Assembly: GCF_023008405.1 (NCBI RefSeq)
Contig: NZ_CP095376.1
Coordinates: 7,234,501-7,298,500, forward strand
DNA: 64,000 bases
Reading direction: 5' to 3'
Origin: Amycolatopsis sp. FBCC-B4732
Lineage (GTDB): Bacteria; Actinomycetota; Actinomycetes; Mycobacteriales; Pseudonocardiaceae
Shown here: positions 52,955 through 63,839 of the stretch, one piece after another
How positions within the stretch are numbered: the first letter of the stretch is position 1
Layout: every line of letters begins with the position of its first letter
Notes under the pieces: generated by a model
What the model saw: the letters and a program-made list of their open reading frames with translations, nothing else
What the model was told of the DNA's origin: nothing
Databases searched by the model: none
Translations under genes and position numbers: made by a program

Positions 52955-52999
52955 GTTCACGGCCTGTGGACAACTGGGTGAAACTGTGGACAACTCCGC

Positions 53000-54301
53000 T
53001 CAGGCGAGAGCCGTCAAAGCGGTGTGGACCAGGGTGCGGACCCCGCAGAGGAGGGCCCGCTCGTCGAGGACGAACGTCGGGCGGTGGATGTCCGACTGCG
53101 GTTCCGGCGGGCCGGACCAGACACCCAGGCGGGCGAACGCGCCCTGGACGTGCTCCAGGTACCAGCCGAAGTCTTCCCCGCCGGAGGACTGCTCGGTGCC
53201 GGCCACCGCGCCCTCGCCGAGGGCCGCTTCGACGCCCGCGCGCATCAGCGCGGTCGAATCCGGGTCCGAGACCACCGGCGGGACCCCGCGGCGGTAGTCC
53301 AGCGAGAAGCCGACGCCGGTCGGCGCCAGCAGGGACTCCACAGAGGACGCCACCAGCGGCTCCAGCGAAGTCCAGACCTCGTGGTCGGCGGTGCGCAGCG
53401 TGCCGCGCAGGACGCCGTCCTGCGGCACCGCGTTGGCCGCCTGTCCCGCGTGGACCGCGCCCCACACCAGGACGGTGCCCGACCGCGGGTCGACGCGGCG
53501 CGAGAGCACCGCGGGCAGCGACGTGATCACCGTGCCGAGCGCGTGGACCAGGTCGGCCGTCAGGTGCGGCCGGGACGTGTGGCCGCCGGGCGAGGTCAGG
53601 CGCAGCTCGATCAGGTCCGCCGCGGACGTCAGCGCGCCCACGCGCATGCCCACGGAACCCACTTCGAGCCGCGGGTCGACGTGCAGGCCGTAGATCCGCT
53701 CGACGCCGTCCAGCGCGCCGGCCGCGATCATGTCCAGCGCGCCGCCGGGCATGACCTCCTCGGCCGGCTGGAAGATCAGCCGCACGCGGCCGGGCAGCTC
53801 CGGCGCGCCGGCCAGGGCGCGGGCCGCGCCGAGCAGGATCGCCGTGTGGGCGTCGTGGCCGCACATGTGGGCCGCACCCTCAGTCGTCGACGCGTAGGGC
53901 AGCCCGGTCGCCTCGGTGAGCGGCAGCGCGTCCATGTCGGCCCGCAGCGCCACGCACTTCTCACCGCTGCCGATGTCGCAGACGACGCCGGTGCCGCCGG
54001 GCAGCACCCACGGCTTGAGCCCGACCGTGCGCAGCAGCGTGACGACCAGTTCGGTGGTCGCGAACTCGTGCCGTGACAGCTCGGGGTGCGCGTGGATGTG
54101 CCGTCGCCACGCGAGCAGGTCGGTCGCGTTGGCGCGCAGCCAGTCGTCGAGCCAGAACGGGCCACGCCCCGCACCAAGGTCCTCCACGGGAGCCATGCTT
54201 ACGCCGGCTTCGGAAATGAGCGCCTCGGGCCCCTCCATAGGGGTCATCATGCGCCCATGGGGGTCGCCTGGAACGTCCGGTCGTGAGTCCAACACCGTCA
54301 C
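53000..54301 (-). CDS. M20-family amidohydrolase / aminoacylase
   Basis: The ~433-residue metallopeptidase-type hydrolase has HAHPELSRHEFAT, ALRADMDALPL (metal Asp), MCGHDAHTA (metal His and Asp), QPAEE (general base region), and SGGEDFGWY at the second metal site. The family includes N-acyl-amino acid and indole-amide hydrolases. The GTG at 54301 is chosen because a strong GGAGGAGG site precedes it. An ATG 17 codons later is the alternative. The substrate is unknown. Confidence 0.9.
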   Translation of the reverse strand: MTVLDSRPDVPGDPHGRMMTPMEGPEALISEAGVSMAPVEDLGAGRGPFWLDDWLRANATDLLAWRRHIHAHPELSRHEFATTELVVTLLRTVGLKPWVLPGGTGVVCDIGSGEKCVALRADMDALPLTEATGLPYASTTEGAAHMCGHDAHTAILLGAARALAGAPELPGRVRLIFQPAEEVMPGGALDMIAAGALDGVERIYGLHVDPRLEVGSVGMRVGALTSAADLIELRLTSPGGHTSRPHLTADLVHALGTVITSLPAVLSRRVDPRSGTVLVWGAVHAGQAANAVPQDGVLRGTLRTADHEVWTSLEPLVASSVESLLAPTGVGFSLDYRRGVPPVVSDPDSTALMRAGVEAALGEGAVAGTEQSSGGEDFGWYLEHVQGAFARLGVWSGPPEPQSDIHRPTFVLDERALLCGVRTLVHTALTALA

Positions 54302-54498
54302 GCCGCACCTCCTCCCGCAACACGGGTAACCCGCGCAGCGGCTGGGGTCACGCTTCGTGCCGATCGATCTGTTGTACGCATTTGCAGACGATCGTGCACC
54401 ATGCAGGCGGCAAGCCGCGCCTCGAAAACGGCCGTCCTAGATGGCCGGTAGCGGATCTGCGTTGAACGGCGTGCAGTAGTTCGGTTACGCCGAACGCT

Positions 54499-54807
54499 TC
54501 AGGACTTCTTCGCCTTCTTCGAACGGATCCGCCGTCCCCAGACGACGATGCCGAGCAGAACGACCGCGATCAGGCCGGCGACCAGCTTGTTCTTCGTCTT
54601 CTCGGTGTTGGCCTTGTCGGTCTGGGCCGGGTCGAGCACCGGGCCCGGTGGCTGGGTCTGCGCCGGGACCGGCGCCGCCGCGTGCGCCGAAGACACCACG
54701 GTCACCGAAACGGCCGCCGTACGCACCGGCTCGGCCAGCGCGGGCGACGCGGTGAACAGCACCGCACCGAGCACTCCGACCAGGACCAGACCCCGCAGCT
54801 TCGCCAT
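54499..54807 (-). CDS. Small exported or membrane-anchored protein
   Basis: The 102-residue protein has a signal peptide (LVLVGVLGAVLFTASPALA), a Pro/Gln/Thr-rich exported stretch, then a C-terminal membrane helix (LVAGLIAVVLLGIVVWG) and a basic tail (RRIRSKKAKKS). It is separated by 49 nt from meaB on the same strand. Function is unknown; it is not a known sortase substrate, since no LPXTG-like motif is seen. Confidence 0.7.
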   Translation of the reverse strand: MAKLRGLVLVGVLGAVLFTASPALAEPVRTAAVSVTVVSSAHAAAPVPAQTQPPGPVLDPAQTDKANTEKTKNKLVAGLIAVVLLGIVVWGRRIRSKKAKKS

Positions 54808-54856
54808 GTCATCCCTTCGCCACGACCAGGCATTCTGCCCGCGGAACGCCCGCGCG

Positions 54857-55852
54857 TCAGCCACCACGGGGTGGACCGAACGCGTCGAGGATCCGCTGCG
54901 CACCGAGGGTAGCCGTCAGTTCACCGTCGCGCACCGCCCGTTCGACGTCGGGAACGACCGTTCGCACGTCCGGATGCGCCGCCAGGCGACTGAGCAACTG
55001 TTCGCGCACCATCGCCCACGTCCAGTCGACCTGCTGCTGCCGGCGGCGCGCTTCCAGCTCGCCGGACGCCGAGAGCGTGTCGCGGTGCTTCTCGATCGCG
55101 CCCCAGACCTCGTCCAGGCGCAGGTTGTGCAGGCCGCTGCAGGTGAGCACCGGCGGGGTCCACGCCGCTTCGGGCCCGTAGATCATCCGCAGCGCGCCCG
55201 AAAGCTCACGGGCCGCCCGTTTCGCGTCCCGTTCGTGGTCGCCGTCGGCCTTGTTGACGGCGATGACGTCGGCGAGCTCCAGCACGCCCTTCTTGATGCC
55301 TTGGAGCTGGTCACCGGTGCGTGCGAGGGTCAGGAACAGGAAGCAGTCGACCATGTTCGCCACGGTCACCTCGGACTGCCCGACGCCGACCGTCTCGACC
55401 AGCACGATGTCGTAGCCGGCGGCCTCCATCAGCACGATCGTCTCGCGGGTCGCCCGCGCGACGCCGCCGAGCGTGCCCGACGTCGGCGACGGCCGGATGA
55501 ACGCCCGTTCGTCGACCGCCAGGCGCGCCATCCGGGTCTTGTCGCCGAGGATCGAGCCGCCGGTCCGCGTGGACGACGGGTCGACGGCGAGCACGGCCAC
55601 CTTGTGCCCGGCCGCCGTCAGGTCGGTGCCCAGCTGGTCGATGAACGTCGACTTGCCGACCCCGGGGACGCCGGTGATGCCGACGCGCTGGGCCCCGCCG
55701 GCCGCGGGCAGCACCTCGATCAGCAGTTCCTGCGCCTGCGCCCGGTGGTCTTCGCGCTGCGATTCGACGAGCGTGATGGCCTTCGACAGCGTCCCGCGGT
55801 CCCCCGCGAGGACCCCCTTGGCGTACGCGGTGACGTCGATCTTCCGCGGCAA
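54857..55852 (-). CDS. meaB: Methylmalonyl-CoA mutase-associated GTPase (chaperone)
   Basis: The 331-residue G3E-family GTPase has Walker A GVPGVGKS (61-68), the switch region VDPSSTRTGGSILGDKTRM, VETVGVGQSE for Walker B, and VNKAD for guanine recognition. It loads and protects the B12 cofactor of methylmalonyl-CoA mutase. The start is a TTG three nt after the mutB stop. No ATG or GTG is available in the following stretch, so TTG appears genuine. It is the last gene of mutA-mutB-meaB. Confidence 0.93.
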   Translation of the reverse strand: MPRKIDVTAYAKGVLAGDRGTLSKAITLVESQREDHRAQAQELLIEVLPAAGGAQRVGITGVPGVGKSTFIDQLGTDLTAAGHKVAVLAVDPSSTRTGGSILGDKTRMARLAVDERAFIRPSPTSGTLGGVARATRETIVLMEAAGYDIVLVETVGVGQSEVTVANMVDCFLFLTLARTGDQLQGIKKGVLELADVIAVNKADGDHERDAKRAARELSGALRMIYGPEAAWTPPVLTCSGLHNLRLDEVWGAIEKHRDTLSASGELEARRRQQQVDWTWAMVREQLLSRLAAHPDVRTVVPDVERAVRDGELTATLGAQRILDAFGPPRGG

Positions 55853-55855
55853 GGG

Positions 55856-58020
<2,165 letters not shown>

Positions 58021-58024
<4 letters not shown>

Positions 58025-59856
58025 CGGGTGACTCCCAGCTTGGCGTGCAGGCCGTTGAGGACGTCGAGGGCGTCGCAGCCGGCGAAGACGTTGCCGTCCA
58101 CGCCGTCGAAGGAGCCCTTGCCCGCCAGCAGTACGTGGTCGGCACCGAGCGACCCGGCGACCTCGGCCGCCTGTGCCGCGTAGGCGTCGTCGGTGCCGCA
58201 GAGGCAGGCGATCTTCGCGCCGGACGCGCGGAACGCGCCGGGCAGGTCGTCGGTCGCGCCCGGGTTGACGGCTTCGATCCCGCCGGCCTGGAACAGGTTG
58301 GCGGCGAACCCGGCGCGCGCGGTGTGCGCGGCGACCGGGCCGAGGGTGGCGAGGAAGATCTTGGGCCGCTCACCGTGCGAAGCGAGGTACGCGTCCGATG
58401 CGTCGCGGAGGGCTTCGAAGCCTTCCGCGTACCGGTGCCGCGGCAGCCCGCCTTCCACTGTGGACCCGGCCGGCTCCCGGGTGACCGGCTTCTCGGCCAG
58501 GTTCGGGAACTCGCTGACGCCGGTGAGCGGGTCGCGGCGGGTGGCGATCCGCCGGGACCGCTTCTCCCACGTCTCGGCCAGCTGCGCGGCCAGTGCGCCC
58601 GAGGAGAGCTCTTCGACCAGGCCGCCCGCGCCTTCGATGGCGGTGAACTCGGCCCAGGCCGCGTGCGCGAGGTCGTCGGTGAGCTTCTCGACGTACCAGG
58701 AGCCGCCCGCGGGGTCGACCACGCCGGCCAGCTTGGACTCCTCCAGCAGCACGGCGTGGGTGTTGCGGGCGATCCGCGCGGCAAACGCGTCCGGCTTGCC
58801 GATGGCGGCGTCGAACGGCAGCACGGTGACCGCGTCCGCGCCGCCGACACCGGCGCCGAAGCACGCGACGGTCGTGCGCAGCATGTTCACCCACGGGTCG
58901 CGCCGGGTGAGCATCGACGGCGATGTCACGGCGTGCTGGCGCATCGGCGAGGTGAAGCCGCAGACCTCGGCGACGCGGGCCCACAGGCGGCGGGCCGCGC
59001 GCAGCTTGGCGATGGTGGAGAACTGGTCGGCGGTCGCGGCGATCCGGAATTCCAGCTGGCCGGCCGCGGTTTCGGCGTCGAGACCGGCGTCGGTCAACGC
59101 CCGCAGGTAGGAGACGCCGGCGGCGACCAGCGCGCCCAGTTCCTGCGCGTCCGAGCCGCCCGCTTCGTGGAACGGCAGGCCGTCGGCGACGATCGTGCGC
59201 ACCTTCGGGTACTTCGCGGCGACACGCGCGGCGAGCGCGGCGGCCGGTCCGAGGCCGGCGGGCGCACCGGACCGGGCCGCCAGCCCGATCGGGTCCGCGC
59301 CCAGCACGGCGGTGGCCTCGCTCGCCGGGATCTCGCGTTCGTCGAACAGCGCCAGCAGTTCCGCGGCGGCGGCTTCGAACTCCGCGCCCGCGTCCAGGAC
59401 CACCGGCGCGAGGTCGAGGTAGACCTCGTTGAGCGCGTCGGCCAGCGCGGCCGGCGGCACGGTCAGCCAGAGCGACGTCACGCCGCCTTCGAGGTCGGCC
59501 AGGATCGCCTTGTTGACCGCGCGGCCGTCTTCGCCGGTGAACCGGGCGCGGACGTCCCAGCCGGTGCTGACCTGGCCTTCCGGCCGCGCGCCGCGCACGT
59601 AGGGCGGCAGGCCGGGGAAGCCGGTTTCGCCGGGGACGTCGTCCGCGGTGTACAGCGGCTGGATCTCGATCCCGTCGTAGGTCCGCGTGACGAGCTTGCT
59701 CTCCGGGGCGCCCGCGAAGTCCTCCGGCAGCTTGCCGCTCTTGCGCAGGACACCCGCCACGAGCTCCTGCCACTGCCCGCGCGTCGCCTGGGGGAACTCG
59801 GCCGCCAGGTCGAGTTCGGAGATCGGCACTGACTCCGGACCGGCCACTTCAGTCAT
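58021..59856 (-). CDS. mutA: Methylmalonyl-CoA mutase small subunit
   Basis: The 611-residue non-catalytic partner has the same TIM-barrel and cobalamin-fold layout as MutB, but the DxHxxG cobalt-ligand motif is replaced ([13 protein letters not shown]), as expected for the alpha chain that does not bind B12. [11 protein letters not shown] and [14 protein letters not shown] are conserved blocks. The ATG (59856) is preceded by TACCAT 8 nt upstream, compatible with a leaderless operon promoter. A MPLPSLG extension upstream is rejected. Confidence 0.94.
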
Positions 59857-59968
59857 ACCCAGTGATGGTAGAGGCACTCGCCGCGCTCGCCCTGTGAGTC
59901 TGGTCGCGCTAGGGGTGGCGGCCCGGGGAGGTTAGGGGCCGGTGGCGCGGGTACGACACAATTGGCCC

Positions 59969-61732
59969 GTGCCCCCCTCCAGCGAAGAGACACGAGTGGT
60001 CGCCGGTCGCTACCGGCTGCGTTCGGTGCTCGGCTCCGGGTCGATGGGCACCGTCTGGTCGGCCTATGACGAGTTCCTGCACCGCCAGGTGGCCGTCAAG
60101 GAGATGAAGGTGCCGCCGGGCATCCCGGCGTCGCAGGCGGACGAGCTGCGGGAGCGCACGCTGCGCGAGGCCCGCGCCATCGCCGTGCTGTCCCACCCGA
60201 ACGTGATCATCCTGCACGACGTCGCCCGCGAGGACGACCAGCCGTTCGTGGTGATGGAGCTGCTGCCCTCGCGCAGCCTGGCGCACATCCTGCGCGACCA
60301 CGGGCCGCTGACCGTCGAGCAGGCCGCCGCCGTCGGCATCGCCGTGGCGTCCGCGCTGGAGGCCGCGCACGCCGCCGGGATCACCCACCGCGACGTCAAG
60401 CCGGGCAACGTTCTCGTCGCCAGCGACGGCCGGATCAAGCTGACCGACTTCGGCATCGCCCGCAACGTCTCCGAGGCGACCATGACCCGCACCGGGATCA
60501 TGCTCGGCTCCCCCGCCTACATCGCGCCGGAGGTCGCTTCCGGCGGCGCCGTCATCCCGGCCGCCGACCTGTGGGGCCTCGGCGCGACGCTGTTCGCCGC
60601 GGTCGAAGGCGCGCCGCCGTACGACGCCGACGGCGATCCGCTGGAGACCGTCGGCAAGGTCGTCAACGGCAAGGTGCCCAAGCCGAAGGCCGGCCCGCTC
60701 GCCGAGGTCATTTCGGCCCTGATGAAGAAGGAGCCCGGCGACCGGATCACCCTGCGCGAGGTCCGCCACCGGCTCTACCCGCTGCAGTCGAAGACGCCGC
60801 TGGACCTGTTCGGGGCCGAGCTGTTCCGCACCCCGGACGGCAAGAAGACGTCCGCGCAGCCGGACGCGACCGACACGCAGGTGATCAAGACCGTCCTGCC
60901 CGAGAAGGGCGGGGACAAGGCGGAGAAGAAGGCCGAGGGCTCGAGCAGCGAGCTCGCCACCGACCCCGGCCCGCTGCCGTTCCTGCGCCCGCCCGCGCCG
61001 GCCCCGGCACCCGAGCCGCCGCCGACGGTGTTCGTCGCCCCGATCCGGCCCGCCCGCCGCGGCGCCCGGGCCACCGCGGTGCTCATCGCGCTGGCGATCC
61101 TGCTCTTCCTGGTCGCGGCCGGCGGCGGGTTCGCGCTGGCCAGGACGGTCGGCGGTCAGTCGCTGCTGCCGCCGGCGGCCGAGCCGCGGAACACGTCGAA
61201 CGGCCTCACCGACGTCCCGCCGCCGTCCCTGGTCCGCCAGTCCGGCGACGCGAGCTACGCGACCGGCGAAGGCGGCCAGTTCGGCCTCGACGTGCCGCAG
61301 GGCTGGCAGAAGTTCGTCGCGCCCCACAACACCACGAAGTTCGGGGCGAGCACGGCCGTCCAGTACGTCTCCCCGGACGGCCGCCGCTCGATCCGGGTCG
61401 AGCGGCTGGCGAACTACTTCGGCAAGTTCCCGGACGACGCCGAGTACGTCGACTGGCTGAAGCAGACGTACTCCGGCGAAGGGTTCGAGCTGTTCGGCCC
61501 GTCCCCGGACGCGGGCGGCAAGGGCACCACGTTCACCTACCGCACGCTGGAGAGCGGCCTGCTCCCGGGCAACGACGATGATGGCCGCGTCACACGGGTG
61601 ACGTTCATGAACCTGGTCCGGGCGGGCGACAGCCTGTGGGCGTTGTCGGTGACGGCACCGGTCGAGCAGGAGGACGCGACCCGGCGGGACGTCTTCGACC
61701 GCGTGGCGCCCACGCTGACCGTCTCGGACTAG
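59969..61732 (+). CDS. Membrane Ser/Thr protein kinase with extracytoplasmic domain
   Basis: The ~587-residue Hanks-type kinase has a glycine loop LGSGSMGTVW, Lys44 in VAVKEMKV, HRDVKPGN (140-147), DFG (160-162) and APE. A Pro-rich juxtamembrane linker and one membrane helix (~ATAVLIALAILLFLVAAGGG) follow. The ~200-residue external domain with GWQKFV is of unknown fold and lacks PASTA repeats. The GTG lies 6 nt after CACAAT (leaderless). A GTG nine codons upstream is the alternative. The stop shares CTAG with the convergent merR gene. Confidence 0.9.
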   Translation: MPPSSEETRVVAGRYRLRSVLGSGSMGTVWSAYDEFLHRQVAVKEMKVPPGIPASQADELRERTLREARAIAVLSHPNVIILHDVAREDDQPFVVMELLPSRSLAHILRDHGPLTVEQAAAVGIAVASALEAAHAAGITHRDVKPGNVLVASDGRIKLTDFGIARNVSEATMTRTGIMLGSPAYIAPEVASGGAVIPAADLWGLGATLFAAVEGAPPYDADGDPLETVGKVVNGKVPKPKAGPLAEVISALMKKEPGDRITLREVRHRLYPLQSKTPLDLFGAELFRTPDGKKTSAQPDATDTQVIKTVLPEKGGDKAEKKAEGSSSELATDPGPLPFLRPPAPAPAPEPPPTVFVAPIRPARRGARATAVLIALAILLFLVAAGGGFALARTVGGQSLLPPAAEPRNTSNGLTDVPPPSLVRQSGDASYATGEGGQFGLDVPQGWQKFVAPHNTTKFGASTAVQYVSPDGRRSIRVERLANYFGKFPDDAEYVDWLKQTYSGEGFELFGPSPDAGGKGTTFTYRTLESGLLPGNDDDGRVTRVTFMNLVRAGDSLWALSVTAPVEQEDATRRDVFDRVAPTLTVSD

Positions 61733-62370
61733 CGCGCCCGGCGGCCTAGCACCTCGCGGGAGACGTGCTCCTGGGCGAGGTGGCGCAGGCCGGTGAAGAT
61801 GCGGTCGCCCAGGACCGTCGCGATCAGGCCGGCCTCGATGATCTTGTCGAACGACGTCAGCCCGGTCACCACCTCGACGTCCAGCTCCGCGACCCGGAGC
61901 GCCAGCGCGAAGTACTCGTCGAGGCGATCGGCGAGCTTCTCGTGCCCGAGCTCCTTCGCCGTGGCCAGCGCGGCGATCAGGTTGGCCGTCGCGCGGTCCT
62001 CGGCGCCGTGCCACTTCCAGCCGTACCGCCGGGCGAGCTCCTGCAACAGCTCCGCCGCCCACTCCGCGGCCTCCTCGGACACCTTCGGCGGTTCGCCGGC
62101 CAGCTCCAGCTGGACGACGCCCATCGTTTCGTGCGGGGTCCGGTCGTCCTCGATCGCGTTCAGCACGGCGCCGACCGAGGCCAGCGGGAGGCCGCCGACG
62201 TCGGTGAGCGCCTTGATCAGCCGCAGGCGCTGGACGTGGTCCGGGGAGTACCGCGCCTGATTCGGGCTGGTGCGCTCCCCGGGCGGGAGCAGGCCTTCGC
62301 GCAAGTAGTACTTGACGGTCGCGACCGGCACCCCCGACTCGGCGCTCAGTTCGGCCATCCGCATGCGCAT
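61729..62370 (-). CDS. MerR-family transcriptional regulator
   Basis: The ~213-residue protein has a MerR winged helix (RMAELSAESGVPVATVKYYLREGLLPPGERTSPNQARYS in part) and an unusually long C-terminal helical domain. No metal-binding Cys cluster is seen, so it likely senses an organic ligand or acts as a redox/other sensor. The ATG at 62370 is set by a GGAGC site. Divergent from two membrane-protein genes with repeated operator-like elements between them. Confidence 0.85.
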   Translation of the reverse strand: MRMRMAELSAESGVPVATVKYYLREGLLPPGERTSPNQARYSPDHVQRLRLIKALTDVGGLPLASVGAVLNAIEDDRTPHETMGVVQLELAGEPPKVSEEAAEWAAELLQELARRYGWKWHGAEDRATANLIAALATAKELGHEKLADRLDEYFALALRVAELDVEVVTGLTSFDKIIEAGLIATVLGDRIFTGLRHLAQEHVSREVLGRRAR

Positions 62371-62421
62371 CCGCTCCGATCCCAGGGTCCGCCTCGGGGG
62401 CAACCCTGAAGACTTCTCAGC

Positions 62422-62467
62422 ATGGAGAGTTTAACTTCCCATAACGGAGAGCTTGACTATCCATTCT
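62422..62467 (+). promoter_or_regulatory. Two 22-bp direct repeats with dyads, probable MerR operator
   Basis: GGAGAGTTTAACTTCCCAT and GGAGAGCTTGACTATCCAT begin at 62424 and 62446, 22 bp apart. The first also forms a dyad with its flanks (ATGGAGAGTT-T-AACTTCCCAT, eight of ten positions paired). The block fills the space between merR and the gene at 62479 and includes TTGACT, a possible -35 element. Confidence 0.55.
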
Positions 62468-62478
62468 GGGAGGGAACC

Positions 62479-63420
62479 ATGACCATCCTTGCCGACGTCC
62501 GGAGCAGAACGCGCGGGTGGCACCAGCCGTCCGCGGTCTTCGCCGCCACCCTCGGGGCCATCGCGGTGCTGTGCGTGGCCGCGCTGGTCGTCGACCAGCG
62601 GACCCTCGCCGGGGCGCCGATCTGGGCCAAGCCGTTCAAGTTCGCCGTCTCCGGCGCGCTCTACTTCGCCACGTGGAGCTGGCTCGTCTCGCTGCTGCCG
62701 CGGTTCCGGCGCACGGCGGGGTGGCTGACGAACTTCCTGGTGGCGATCTTCGCCGCCGAGTACGTCCTGCTGACGTTCCAGGCCGCCCGCGGCCGCGCGA
62801 GCCACTTCAACATCGCGACGCCGCAGGACGCGCTGCTCTACGACGTCATGGGCAAGATGATCATCGGGCTGCAGGCCGCCACGCTGGCGCTGACCGTGCT
62901 GGTGATGTTCACCAAGCTCGAAGACCGGGCGAGCTTCTGGGCCGTGCGCGCCGGCGCCGTGCTGTCGCTGCTGGGCCTCGGGCTGGGCGTCCTGATGACG
63001 AACCCGACCGCGCGGCAGCTCGCGCAGTGGCAGACCGGCGGGCACCCGGACATGGTCGGCGCGCACACCGTCGGGCTCGACGACGGCGGGCCGGGCCTGC
63101 CCGTCCTCGGCTGGAGCACGGTGGGCGGCGACCTGCGGATCCCGCACTTCGTCGGGATGCACGCGCTGCAGGCGCTGCCGCTGCTGGCCATCGGGCTCCT
63201 GGCCCTGGCTTCGCGCTTCCCGCGGCTGCGCGACGACGTCGTCCGCGCACGGCTCGTCCTGATCGGGGCCGCCGGGTACGCGGGGCTGACCGCGCTGGTG
63301 ACGTGGCAGGCGCTGCGGGCGCAGTCGATCGTGCACCCGGACGCGGCGACGCTGGGCGCGGCCGCGCTGCTGGCCGGGACGGTCGGGCTGGGTTCGTGGG
63401 CCGCGGTGCGCGTCCGATGA
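62479..63420 (+). CDS. Integral membrane protein of unknown function
   Basis: The 313-residue protein has about seven to eight membrane helices with short loops. A conserved-looking IWAKPFKFAVSGALYFATWSW segment follows the first helices. I do not recognise a family. A GGGAGGGA site precedes the ATG. Its stop overlaps the next gene by ATGA, so the two membrane proteins are made together, probably under the divergent MerR regulator. Confidence 0.75.
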   Translation: MTILADVRSRTRGWHQPSAVFAATLGAIAVLCVAALVVDQRTLAGAPIWAKPFKFAVSGALYFATWSWLVSLLPRFRRTAGWLTNFLVAIFAAEYVLLTFQAARGRASHFNIATPQDALLYDVMGKMIIGLQAATLALTVLVMFTKLEDRASFWAVRAGAVLSLLGLGLGVLMTNPTARQLAQWQTGGHPDMVGAHTVGLDDGGPGLPVLGWSTVGGDLRIPHFVGMHALQALPLLAIGLLALASRFPRLRDDVVRARLVLIGAAGYAGLTALVTWQALRAQSIVHPDAATLGAAALLAGTVGLGSWAAVRVR

Positions 63421-63839
63421 TCCTCTTCGACCTGGCGTTCCCGCTGGCCGCGCCGTTCTGGGCCCTGCTGATCTTGGCGCCGGACTGGCGGTGGACGGCC
63501 CGGATCATGGCGTCGCCGTGGGTGCCGCTGCTGCCGCTGGCCTGCTACTTCGCGCTCGTGCTGCCGCACTTCGGCGAGTGGGGGCAGGCGATGCTCTCCC
63601 CCGACCTCGGCGTGCTGCAGGCGCTGCTGGCCACGCCGTGGGGTGCCGGGCTGGTGTGGGCGCACCTCATCGCGTTCGACCTGTTCATCGCGCGGTGGAT
63701 GTACTTCGAGGGGCGCGCGGTGGGGCTTTCGCCGTGGCTCGTCAGCCCGGTCCTCGCGGTGACGATCTTCCTGTCGCCGTTCGGGCTGGTCGTGTTCCTG
63801 CTGGCGAGGAGCGTCCGGTTACGCTCGCGGCATGACTGA
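63417..63839 (+). CDS. ABA4-like (DUF4281) membrane protein
   Basis: The 140-residue protein has four membrane helices and the ABA4-like features PFWALLILAPDWRWTARIM, SPWVPLLPLACYF and HLIAFDLFIARWMYF. Plant ABA4 acts in neoxanthin synthesis; bacterial members are of unknown function. It is coupled to the preceding membrane protein by ATGA, and its stop lies inside the next gene (ATGACTGA overlap). Confidence 0.78.
   Translation: MILFDLAFPLAAPFWALLILAPDWRWTARIMASPWVPLLPLACYFALVLPHFGEWGQAMLSPDLGVLQALLATPWGAGLVWAHLIAFDLFIARWMYFEGRAVGLSPWLVSPVLAVTIFLSPFGLVVFLLARSVRLRSRHD

Larger units (their letters stand above)
52713..52993. other. Cluster of three perfect DnaA boxes in a convergent intergenic region
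   Basis: The DnaA box TTGTCCACA (seen here as TGTGGACAA) occurs at 52713-52721, 52965-52973 and 52985-52993, all in the same orientation and each within the longer CTGTGGACAACT. The last two are spaced exactly 20 bp (two helical turns). They lie in the 297 bp between the convergent GGCT and amidohydrolase genes. No dnaA or dnaN gene is present, so this is not the main origin. Confidence 0.65.

Noticed and set aside
52738..52993. Small minus-strand protein gene between GGCT and the amidohydrolase
   Set aside because: The one frame that looks protein-like has no start codon, and the frame with an ATG shows no plausible protein. It is listed only as a possible remnant.
52703..52999. Chromosomal replication origin
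   Set aside because: Only three DnaA boxes are present, there is no AT-rich unwinding region, and dnaA/dnaN/rpmH are absent.
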